Positions 1 to 5,742 of a DNA stretch of 22,559 nucleotides are shown piece by piece. This stretch comes from CAYNGH01 sp964396845 (GTDB taxonomy: Bacteria > Vulcanimicrobiota > JAJTBE01 > CAYNGH01): positions 1 through 22,559 of the forward strand of contig CAYNGH010000040.1 in the NCBI GenBank assembly GCA_964396845.1, given 5' to 3'. The notes beneath the pieces were generated by a model. It did not search any database, was not told the DNA's origin, and worked only from the letters and a program-made list of their open reading frames with translations. Every line of letters begins with the position of its first letter. Position 1 is the stretch's first letter. The position numbers and the translations under genes were made by a program.

Positions 1-534
1 AAGGTGCTCAACGACAACCTGAAAATCAAGACTGCCCTGATGACCACCATCCATTCATACACCAATGACCAGCGGATTCTGGATCTGCCTCACAGCGATC
101 TTAGACGGGCCAGAGCTGCCGGAGTCAATATCATCCCCACCACTACCGGCGCAGCCAAGGCAACTGGGCTGGTGATCAAAGACCTCAAGGGGAAAATTGA
201 CGGCATGGCAATCCGGGTGCCGACTCCCAATGTTTCTCTGGTGGATCTCACTGCAGTGGTGGAGAAATCAACTACTGTCGATGAAGTGAATGCAATGATG
301 AAAAAAGCTGCAGAAGGCGAGCTGAAGGGGATTCTGGAATACACCGACGAACCTCTGGTTTCCATCGACTTCAAGGCTAATGATCATTCCTCCATCTTCG
401 ATTCGGGAGTCACCAATGTTATCGGTGGCACCACGGTAAAGGTCCTCTCATGGTATGACAACGAATGGGGTTATTCCTTGAGATTGCTGGACTTGATTGC
501 ATACATGATGAAAAAGTCCCCTGCCAGAGTGTAG
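1..534 (+). CDS. gap: Glyceraldehyde-3-phosphate dehydrogenase, C-terminal part (5' end cut by window)
   Basis: Glycolytic enzyme that oxidises and phosphorylates glyceraldehyde 3-phosphate to 1,3-bisphosphoglycerate with NAD(P). The frame is open from base 1, so the NAD-binding half and the catalytic cysteine lie upstream of the window; about 177 codons remain. Diagnostic family motifs are visible: TTIHSYTNDQ near the start, RRARAAGVNIIPTTTGAAKA for the phosphate-binding and catalytic domain, and WYDNEWGYS close to the C-terminus, as in the classical GapA family. It is followed by pgk and tpiA on the same strand, the usual gap-pgk-tpi order, so the three are probably one operon carrying out consecutive triose-phosphate steps. 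The C-terminus (KKSPARV) is ordinary. Any operon promoter or regulator would be outside the window. Confidence 0.97.
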   Translation, partial: KVLNDNLKIKTALMTTIHSYTNDQRILDLPHSDLRRARAAGVNIIPTTTGAAKATGLVIKDLKGKIDGMAIRVPTPNVSLVDLTAVVEKSTTVDEVNAMMKKAAEGELKGILEYTDEPLVSIDFKANDHSSIFDSGVTNVIGGTTVKVLSWYDNEWGYSLRLLDLIAYMMKKSPARV

Positions 535-559
535 AGGAATACAAGATGAAAAGCAACCG

Positions 560-583
560 GGAGGCTGGAGATATCCAGCCTCC
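560..583 (+). promoter_or_regulatory. Perfect 10-bp hairpin between gap and pgk
   Basis: GGAGGCTGGA at 560-569, a GATA loop, and the exact complement at 574-583. It is followed by TGTTAAAAAAG rather than a T-run, so it is not a typical intrinsic terminator. It sits 25 bases before the pgk start and just upstream of the pgk ribosome binding site. A role in mRNA processing or stability, allowing different gap and pgk levels, is inference. Confidence 0.5.
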
Positions 584-608
584 TGTTAAAAAAGCCTCGG
601 AGGTTGAT

Positions 609-1802
609 ATGAATAAAGCAACAATCAGGGATATTGACATTCATGATAAAAGAGTCCTGATGCGGGTGGATTTCAACTGCCCCATAAAAGACGGCAAAGT
701 CACCGACGACACCCGGATCCGCAAGGCTCTTCCCACCATAAACTATGCCATAGAAAAGGGAGCAAAGGTGATTCTCATGTCCCACCTGGGCCGGCCCAAG
801 GGTGAGGTGAAGGAAGAATTCCGGATGAACCCGGTGGCAGATAGATTAGGTGAGCTTCTGGGAAAACCCGTCACGAAGCTAAATGACTGCTTCGGCCCCC
901 AGGTGAAGACCCGGGTTATGGCCATGAATCCCGGTGATGTGATCCTGCTGGAGAATACCCGGTTCTACAAGGGAGAAACCAAAAATGACCCCGCCATGGC
1001 ACAGGAGCTGGCATCCCTGGGGGAAGTTTATGTGAATGATGCCTTTGGCACTGCTCACCGTGCTCATGCTTCCACCGAAGGGGTTGCAAAGCACCTCCCT
1101 GCAGTGGCGGGTTTTCTGATGGGACAGGAGATTGACGAGCTGGGCCGGCTTCTTATGGATCCTCCCCGGCCTTTTTATGCGATCCTCGGCGGAGCCAAGG
1201 TTTCCGACAAGATCGGCGTCATCGAGAACCTGGCCCGGCTTTGCGACGGCATTATCATCGGCGGCGGCATGTGTTTTACATTCATCAAACTGAAGGGTTA
1301 TGAGATCGGCAAGTCCCTGTTAGATCCGAACCTGGATCAGGTGAAGGACATAATGAAAACTGTTGAGGAAAAAGGTGTCAAGCTGGCCCTGCCTGATGAC
1401 GTGGTGGTGACTGATGATCCCGGCGGATCCGGCACCCACAGGGTAGTTTCCATCCAGGAGATCCCTGCCGATATGATGGGGGTTGACATCGGCCCTGACA
1501 CGGTGAAGGAATTCTGCAACATGATAGACAAGGCAAAGACAATATTCTGGAATGGCCCCATGGGAATATTCGAGGTGGAAAGCTTCGCCAGCGGAACCAT
1601 GGCCATAGCCCAGGCCATTGCCCTGTCCGATTCCCTCAGCGTCATCGGCGGAGGAGATTCAGTGGCGGCGGTGGCCAAAGCGGGACTGTCAGACCGGATG
1701 ACCCATATTTCCACCGGGGGAGGCGCATCCCTGGAGTTCATGGAAGGAAAGACCCTGCCGGGAGTGGCCGCCCTGATGGATAAAAAAACCGTCACGGCAT
1801 AG
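609..1802 (+). CDS. pgk: Phosphoglycerate kinase
   Basis: Cytosolic enzyme that transfers phosphate from 1,3-bisphosphoglycerate to ADP, the first ATP-forming step of glycolysis. The 397-residue length fits bacterial PGK. Family motifs run in order: MRVDFNCPIKDGKVTDDTR, the LMSHLGRPKG loop, NDAFGTAHRAHAST, LGGAKVSDKIGVI, GGGMCFTFIK, WNGPMGIFE, and the nucleotide-binding VIGGGDS and STGGGASLEF near the C-terminus. The reading frame extends upstream to 465 and overlaps gap, but those extra codons do not resemble PGK. The ATG at 609 has GGAGG about 7 bases upstream and begins the conserved N-terminus, so I use it. A strong hairpin lies in the 74-bp gap before it. It is second in gap-pgk-tpiA. 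Confidence 0.98.
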   Translation: MNKATIRDIDIHDKRVLMRVDFNCPIKDGKVTDDTRIRKALPTINYAIEKGAKVILMSHLGRPKGEVKEEFRMNPVADRLGELLGKPVTKLNDCFGPQVKTRVMAMNPGDVILLENTRFYKGETKNDPAMAQELASLGEVYVNDAFGTAHRAHASTEGVAKHLPAVAGFLMGQEIDELGRLLMDPPRPFYAILGGAKVSDKIGVIENLARLCDGIIIGGGMCFTFIKLKGYEIGKSLLDPNLDQVKDIMKTVEEKGVKLALPDDVVVTDDPGGSGTHRVVSIQEIPADMMGVDIGPDTVKEFCNMIDKAKTIFWNGPMGIFEVESFASGTMAIAQAIALSDSLSVIGGGDSVAAVAKAGLSDRMTHISTGGGASLEFMEGKTLPGVAALMDKKTVTA

Positions 1803-1839
1803 GGCAGAACATCAATAATTGAAAAAAGGAGTTATTATA

Positions 1840-2607
1840 ATGCGAGTCCCCTTTTTAGCTGGAAACTGGAAGATGCACATGACCAGGCGGGAAGCAGTCA
1901 ACCTGGTGGAGGATCTGGTAAGGAATACTTCCGATGTGAAGGATCGGGAAGTGGTGGTTTGTCCTCCCTTTACAGCACTGCACGCAGTATCAGAGGTAAT
2001 CGAAGGCACCCATGTCCGGATGGGCGCTCAGAACATGTACTTTGAGGAAAAGGGAGCCTTCACCGGGGATATATCCCCCCTGATGCTAAAGGATGTTGGT
2101 TGTCGTTATGTGATTCTGGGCCATTCGGAACGGCGGAATGTCTTTGGTGAAACTGATGAACTGATTAACCGGAAGCTGAAATCGGCCCTGAATTATGGCC
2201 TGATTCCCATCTTGTGTGTGGGGGAATCCCTTCAGCAGAGGGAAGCAGGACAGACCCGGGAATGGGTGCGGTCCCAGGTGGAAAAGGATCTGGAAGGCCT
2301 CACTCCCAGCGAAGTTGAAAAGCTGGTTATTGCCTATGAACCCATCTGGGCCATCGGCACCGGCAAGACTGATACCCCGGAAGGCGCTAACGAAACCATC
2401 AGTATGGTGCGACAGCTGTTGGCAGACAAGGCTTCTCATCAGGTAGCAAAGAAGGTTCGGATCCTTTATGGCGGTTCGGTGAAGCCCGACAATGTGGACG
2501 GCTTCATGGCCACCTCGGACATTGACGGCGCCCTGGTGGGAGGGGCTTCCCTCAAGGCTGATTCATTCACCCGGATTGTAAAATATGAACCCCTGGTGAC
2601 TGCATAA
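1840..2607 (+). CDS. tpiA: Triosephosphate isomerase
   Basis: Interconverts dihydroxyacetone phosphate and glyceraldehyde 3-phosphate in the cytosol. The 255 residues form a standard TIM barrel sequence: NWKMHMT with the active-site Asn and Lys, VILGHSERR with the catalytic His, IAYEPIWAIGTGKT with the catalytic Glu and start of loop 6, and ILYGGSVKPDN with the phosphate-binding glycines. A TTG at 1819 opens the frame further, but its first codons are the ribosome binding site itself (AAAAAAGGAG at 1822-1831). The ATG at 1840 fits that site and the conserved N-terminus. It is the last gene of the cluster, 37 bp after pgk and followed by a strong terminator; gpmI and eno, often next in line, are absent here. 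Confidence 0.98.
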   Translation: MRVPFLAGNWKMHMTRREAVNLVEDLVRNTSDVKDREVVVCPPFTALHAVSEVIEGTHVRMGAQNMYFEEKGAFTGDISPLMLKDVGCRYVILGHSERRNVFGETDELINRKLKSALNYGLIPILCVGESLQQREAGQTREWVRSQVEKDLEGLTPSEVEKLVIAYEPIWAIGTGKTDTPEGANETISMVRQLLADKASHQVAKKVRILYGGSVKPDNVDGFMATSDIDGALVGGASLKADSFTRIVKYEPLVTA

Positions 2608-2622
2608 CATAAAAAACTGAAA

Positions 2623-2655
2623 GAAAAAAAGAGCCTCCGGTGAGAGGCTCTTTTT
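2623..2655. terminator. Bidirectional intrinsic terminator between tpiA and the convergent gene
   Basis: Seven-base stem GAGCCTC (2631-2637) with GAGGCTC (2644-2650) and a six-base loop. A run of A precedes it and TTTTT follows, so it can stop transcription from tpiA on the plus strand and from the gene ending at 2680 on the minus strand. Confidence 0.9.
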
Positions 2656-2679
2656 GATTTTAATATGTGAGTTTTTTAG

Positions 2680-3648
2680 TTAAAATCCCATTCCAAAGGG
2701 TTGCATTCCGCCCATGGGGTTCATTCCACCCATTTGGTTCATTCCACCCATTTGGTTCATTCCACCCATGGGGTTCATTTGCTGGCCCATCTGCTGGGGA
2801 TTGACTCCCACTGACTGAAGAGTGGTCAGAACCATCTGCTCCACCTGTTGATCCAGCTTGGCATTCTGTTGTTTGGCCTGGTTGTAGTTATTTGCCAGTC
2901 GTCCAACTGCTCCGCCCTGTTGGGGCATTCCGCCACCCATTGGGTTCATTCCGCCCATGGGGTTGCCTGCTGCGGGATTGATGCCAGGGTTCATGTTGGG
3001 CATGACTCCGCCGGGCACCTGCATTGCCGGGTTCATCCCCATCTGGGGTGCTGCTCCGCCTCCTGCCATTCTTTCCTGAATTACCGCCTGACAGTCCTGA
3101 ATCAAAATCTGATTCCAGTCCTGGGGCTTGTTGGGATTAGCATCGCCGGCTTCCTTGCTTCCGCCACAGCATCCGCCAGCGGGAGCTTCTTCGGCAGGCT
3201 CTTCTTCCTTGGCTTCTTCCATTTCATCCAGTTTGGCTTTGAGTTCGTCAATCTCTTTTTTCAGATCTTCAATGGTTTCCTGATCCTCTCCCTTGATTTC
3301 CTCGCCTTCCTTGGCCTCCTCGCCTTCCTTGGCCTCTTCGCCTTCCTTGGCCTCTTCGCCTTCCTTGGTTTCCTTGGCTTCTTCGCCTTCCTTGGTTTCT
3401 TTGGCCTTATCGGTCTTCTTTACACCCTCGACCTTGTTTTCATCTTTGGCTTCTTTAGAGATTTCGGTCTTGTCAGTGGTGTCAACTTTTGCATCCTTGG
3501 GTTTCTTGGATTCTTTTGATTCCCCGGCTTTGCTCACCTTTTTGTCTGACTTGACATTCGCTTTTGAAGCTTTCGGGGCTGGGGCTTTTGCCCGGCTGGC
3601 GGCGGCCGGCTTAGATGACTTACTTACGCTTCCAACTTTTTTTGACAT
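2680..3648 (-). CDS. Low-complexity protein: K/E-rich tail, coiled coil, Met/Gly/Asn/Pro-rich region (paralog 1)
   Basis: I do not recognise a family. The 322 residues fall into zones. Residues 1-75 are lysine/alanine/serine-rich and look like a basic disordered tail (KAPAPKASK). Residues 76-118 are AKEGEE-type repeats. Residues 123-146 are a predicted coiled coil (IEDLKKEIDELKAKL). A CC pair lies at 160-161, a short conserved block QDCQAV at 184-189, then repeats of Met, Gly, Asn and Pro, with a Gln-rich helix-like block (GRLANNYNQAKQQ) near 249. There is no signal peptide or membrane segment. It is a tandem paralog of the upstream gene on the same strand (N-terminal tail, coiled coil, QDCQAV and GRL blocks all shared). 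The ATG at 3648 has AAAGGGGA upstream. It has its own promoter, and the terminator at 2623-2655 ends it. Function unknown; scaffold, nucleic-acid-binding or matrix-like roles would all be guesses. Confidence 0.85.
   Translation of the reverse strand: MSKKVGSVSKSSKPAAASRAKAPAPKASKANVKSDKKVSKAGESKESKKPKDAKVDTTDKTEISKEAKDENKVEGVKKTDKAKETKEGEEAKETKEGEEAKEGEEAKEGEEAKEGEEIKGEDQETIEDLKKEIDELKAKLDEMEEAKEEEPAEEAPAGGCCGGSKEAGDANPNKPQDWNQILIQDCQAVIQERMAGGGAAPQMGMNPAMQVPGGVMPNMNPGINPAAGNPMGGMNPMGGGMPQQGGAVGRLANNYNQAKQQNAKLDQQVEQMVLTTLQSVGVNPQQMGQQMNPMGGMNQMGGMNQMGGMNPMGGMQPFGMGF
2702..2773 (-). repeat. Four 18-bp tandem units encoding MGGMNQ/MGGMNP
   Basis: Consecutive 18-base units (2702-2719, 2720-2737, 2738-2755, 2756-2773) differ at only a few bases and encode the Met/Gly/Asn repeat at the C-terminus of paralog 1. 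Their near identity at DNA level suggests recent expansion or slippage. Confidence 0.85.
3298..3405 (-). repeat. 18-bp tandem units encoding AKEGEE
   Basis: Units of 18 bases at 3298-3369 (four copies) are followed by related 9- and 18-base units to 3405. They encode AKEGEE and AKETKEGEE repeats in the acidic/basic section of paralog 1. A related array with a 27-base period lies in paralog 2. Confidence 0.8.
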
Positions 3649-3759
3649 TTCTCAATGTCCCCTTTCGATAATTTTGTAAAATTTTTCGGGATAAACCCTC
3701 ACCGGATGGTATTTGTTTCCTCCCTCCGACGGGAATCACAGTTCCCATTTGTTAAATTC

Positions 3760-3788
3760 ATTATACCATCCAGCAGTTATCTTAACAA
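3760..3788 (-). promoter_or_regulatory. Promoter of paralog 1 (TTGTTA-17-TATAAT, extended -10)
   Basis: On the minus strand, TTGTTA (3783-3788) is separated by exactly 17 bases from a perfect TATAAT (3760-3765), which is preceded by TGG and so has an extended -10. It lies about 110 bases upstream of the ATG at 3648, leaving a long 5' leader. Confidence 0.75.
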
Positions 3789-3797
3789 TTCCTACTT

Positions 3798-3858
3798 TGT
3801 AAACTGGATTAAACAAATGTTACAAAAAAGTAAACCTTTTGTTAAAAACATGTTTACA
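3798..3858 (-). promoter_or_regulatory. Upstream activating/operator region of paralog 1
   Basis: On the minus strand a GTTTACA box (3798-3804) sits 33 bases upstream of the -10. Further up, a block AATGTAAA.AT.TTTTTAAC followed by AAA..GTTTAC (3830-3858) nearly matches the region above paralog 2 and is at the same distance from its -10. The GTTWACA box is also found at the same spacing above the unrelated gene at 15832. Shared sequence and spacing are directly visible; binding by a regulator is inferred. Confidence 0.6.
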
Positions 3859-3890
3859 TTTTTATGAAGATTTTTTGCGATTTTTGTCAT

Positions 3891-3920
3891 AAGGAAAAAC
3901 GGCTCCCGGAGGAGCCGTTT
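3891..3920 (-). terminator. Intrinsic terminator of paralog 2
   Basis: Perfect 10-bp stem, AAACGGCTCC at 3897-3906 with GGAGCCGTTT at 3911-3920 and a four-base loop. Read on the minus strand the stem runs into GTTTTTCCTT. It starts 27 bases after the paralog 2 stop and separates the two paralogs into independent transcripts. Confidence 0.9.
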
Positions 3921-3946
3921 AAAGTTGACTTTGCTGTAATCAGCTA

Positions 3947-4945
3947 TCAGATGAAGAACTGTCCATTTCCCATTGGGTTGACTGCCTGACCGGGGTTGAG
4001 GCCCTGGGCCATCTGGGGGGGCATCATGCCCTGTCCCGGTGCAACTCCGCCACCTGCTCCTGCCATCTGGAGGGTTGCCTGAACCAGCTGCTGAGTCTGG
4101 GGCTGGAGCTGTGCTCCCTGCTGGGTTGCCATGGTGTAATTCTGCACCAGTCTTCCCATAGCACCACCGGGCATTCCGCCAGCCATGTTCATCTGTGTTC
4201 CGCCCATTGCTGCCATGGGGTTCATCTGTGCTCCGCCCATTGCCGCCATGGGGTTCATCTGTGCTCCGCCCATTGCCGCCATGGGGTTCATCTGTGCTCC
4301 GCCCATTGCCGCCATGGGGTTCATCTGTCCTCCACCCATTCCCATCTGGCGTTCCATCATCACTGCCTGACAATCCTGAGTGAGGATAGTATCCCAGTTC
4401 TGGTTCTGGTTTGGAGGCGGCTGTTGGGGAGCCTGTGCGGGAGCAGCAGGAGCAGCTTCTTCCGGTCCGCCTTCTGACGGGGCTCCACCTTCGGCGGGGG
4501 CAGCCTCTTCCGGGGCAGCCATCAGGTTTTCTTCCATCTCATCTAATTTTTCTTTTAATTCTTCAATCTCTTTTTTGAGATCTTCGACGGTTTCTTCTTC
4601 GTTTACTTCTTCGCCTTCCTTGGCTTCCTTGGCCTCTTCGCCTTCCTTGGCTTCCTTGGCCTCTTCGCCTTCCTTGGCTTTCTTGCCTTCTTCGCCTTCT
4701 TTGGCTTCCTTGGTTCCTTCTGTCTTCTTTACACCTTCAACCTTGCTTTCGTCCTTAGCCTCCTTGGAGATTTCTGTCTTGTCCTTGGTGTCAACTTTGG
4801 CATCCTTGGGCTTCTTGGATTCCTCGGCCTTTTTTACTTTGCTGTCTGATTTGACTTTGGAAGCCTTTGGCGCCGATGCCTTGGCAGACCTTTTGGCCGA
4901 TGACGATTTGGAAGCTCCACTGATTTTTCCTACTTTTTTGGACAT
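3947..4945 (-). CDS. Low-complexity protein: K/E-rich tail, coiled coil, Met/Ala/Gly repeats (paralog 2)
   Basis: Unrecognised family; 332 residues with the same architecture as the gene at 2680-3648. It has a basic lysine/serine/alanine tail (1-70), KEGEEAKEA repeats (80-113), a coiled coil at 116-141 (VEDLKKEIEELKEKLDEM), a Pro/Ala/Gly-rich linker, the shared TQDCQAV block at 189-195, four near-perfect 11-residue QMNPMAAMGGA repeats (about 207-250), and a conserved Gln-rich helix-like block (GRLVQNYTMATQQ) near 264. Unlike paralog 1 it has no CC pair. There is no signal peptide or transmembrane segment. The ATG at 4945 has AAAGGAG 7 bases upstream. It has its own promoter and terminator. 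The two genes clearly arose by duplication, and the conserved blocks between the repeats are probably the functional parts. Confidence 0.85.
   Translation of the reverse strand: MSKKVGKISGASKSSSAKRSAKASAPKASKVKSDSKVKKAEESKKPKDAKVDTKDKTEISKEAKDESKVEGVKKTEGTKEAKEGEEGKKAKEGEEAKEAKEGEEAKEAKEGEEVNEEETVEDLKKEIEELKEKLDEMEENLMAAPEEAAPAEGGAPSEGGPEEAAPAAPAQAPQQPPPNQNQNWDTILTQDCQAVMMERQMGMGGGQMNPMAAMGGAQMNPMAAMGGAQMNPMAAMGGAQMNPMAAMGGTQMNMAGGMPGGAMGRLVQNYTMATQQGAQLQPQTQQLVQATLQMAGAGGGVAPGQGMMPPQMAQGLNPGQAVNPMGNGQFFI
4191..4322 (-). repeat. Four 33-bp tandem repeats encoding QMNPMAAMGGA
   Basis: Four head-to-tail 33-base units (4191-4223, 4224-4256, 4257-4289, 4290-4322); the last three are identical, the first differs at two positions, and a diverged fifth unit follows. 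The period is a multiple of three, so copy-number change keeps the frame. Confidence 0.92.
4607..4714 (-). repeat. 27-bp tandem units encoding the KEGEEAKEA repeat
   Basis: Units built from three related 9-base modules repeat at 4607-4633, 4634-4660, 4661-4687 and, more diverged, 4688-4714. They encode the lysine/glutamate repeat of paralog 2 and share the 9-base modules with the array at 3298-3405. Confidence 0.8.
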
Positions 4946-5016
4946 ATTATAACTCCTTTCGATTGGGGCCTCAGTTTATTCCTAAAAAAACAGACCCCCT
5001 CTTTATCCTTGACTAA

Positions 5017-5025
5017 AGTATATCA
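5017..5025 (-). promoter_or_regulatory. Extended -10 promoter of paralog 2
   Basis: On the minus strand TGA-TATACT forms an extended -10 (hexamer 5017-5022), 71 bases upstream of the ATG at 4945. No good -35 is visible at 16-18 bases, which would fit activator dependence together with the boxes at 5055-5115. Confidence 0.6.
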
Positions 5026-5054
5026 CAGTAAAACTTTTGAACACAGGTTGAAAA

Positions 5055-5115
5055 TGTTAACCCTTATGGTTTTTTGTTTCCAAATTGTAAACAATTTGTT
5101 AAAAAGATATTTACA
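5055..5115 (-). promoter_or_regulatory. Upstream activating/operator region of paralog 2
   Basis: On the minus strand GTTAACA (5055-5061) ends 33 bases before the -10. It is part of GTTAACATTTTC (5050-5061), an identical 12-mer also found above the gene at 15832 (15691-15702), again 28 bases from the -10. Further up, 5087-5115 matches 3830-3858 above paralog 1. TTTAACAAA at 5095-5103 is 73 bases from the -10, exactly as in paralog 1. Confidence 0.62.
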
Positions 5116-5185
5116 TTCATTTTTTCTGTTTTTCTTACAATGGAAAACTCATATGTGTCATCACCCTGAAAACCTCAATGATGAT

Positions 5186-5668
5186 TCATATTTCCAGAAA
5201 CAGAAATGGGCCGTTGCGAAGACGGATTTCATTGTCGCTGAGGTTCAGCACTTCTTTTACCTTCTGATAAAAGCCCGTCACAGAAAAAGGTTTCTCGATG
5301 GCGCTGGGGTTGGCGCCGTCGGGGATTTTTTCGCAGTAAGCACTGCAGAGGAGCACTCGAATCAGGGGATTTATGGCGGCCATCTTTCGATAAACATCAA
5401 TCCCTGATATGTCGGGCATGCGGATATCCAAAGTTACCATGTGGATTTCCCCGACATGTTCCTTGTAGATTTCCATGGCCCGGGTGCCGTTTTCCGCCAG
5501 CAGGACCTGGTGTCCCCTGGACTTGAGAATTCTGGCTATGAGATTGCGGATGTATTCTTCATCATCAACCACCAGTATGTATGGGTCTTTATTCAATTCA
5601 ATCACGCCTGGTTCAAATTTTCTTGATATAATTAGGCCGAAAAAATGCCTCCTGGGGCAGGTGTCCAT
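5186..5668 (-). CDS. Stand-alone response-regulator receiver domain protein
   Basis: CheY-like phospho-acceptor domain with no output domain, expected to act by protein-protein contact in the cytosol. Visible receiver residues, numbered from the ATG at 5668, are the acidic pair D35-D36 (ILVVDDEE), the phosphorylated Asp D81 (TLDIRMPD), S109 in LLCSAY and the conserved lysine K126 in IEKPF, followed by a short C-terminal tail. The start is uncertain. The ATG at 5668 has no well-placed ribosome binding site and adds about 30 non-conserved residues; a GTG at 5605 would begin close to where receivers usually start. The gene lies 74 bp downstream of the ankyrin/phosphatase-like gene on the same strand, so it may be co-transcribed. 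No partner histidine kinase is in the window. Confidence 0.88.
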   Translation of the reverse strand: MDTCPRRHFFGLIISRKFEPGVIELNKDPYILVVDDEEYIRNLIARILKSRGHQVLLAENGTRAMEIYKEHVGEIHMVTLDIRMPDISGIDVYRKMAAINPLIRVLLCSAYCEKIPDGANPSAIEKPFSVTGFYQKVKEVLNLSDNEIRLRNGPFLFLEI

Positions 5669-5742
5669 TGGCAATAAAAAACATGCTCCTCCATTATCGG
5701 TATCGGCACCGGAAGGATGGAAATAAATCCATGTTGCGATTA

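Noticed and set aside
465..608. Upstream in-frame extension of pgk overlapping gap
   Set aside because: The extra 48 codons do not resemble PGK, overlap gap by 70 bases and contain the hairpin; the ATG at 609 has a good ribosome binding site.
4191..4322. Direct repeats as a CRISPR array
   Set aside because: The units abut with no unique spacers and lie in an open reading frame; they are coding tandem repeats.
2848..4952. Long plus-strand reading frames opposite the two low-complexity genes
   Set aside because: They are complements of the K/E and Met repeats (Phe/Leu/Ser-rich translations), lack ribosome binding sites, and the minus-strand genes have starts, promoters and terminators.
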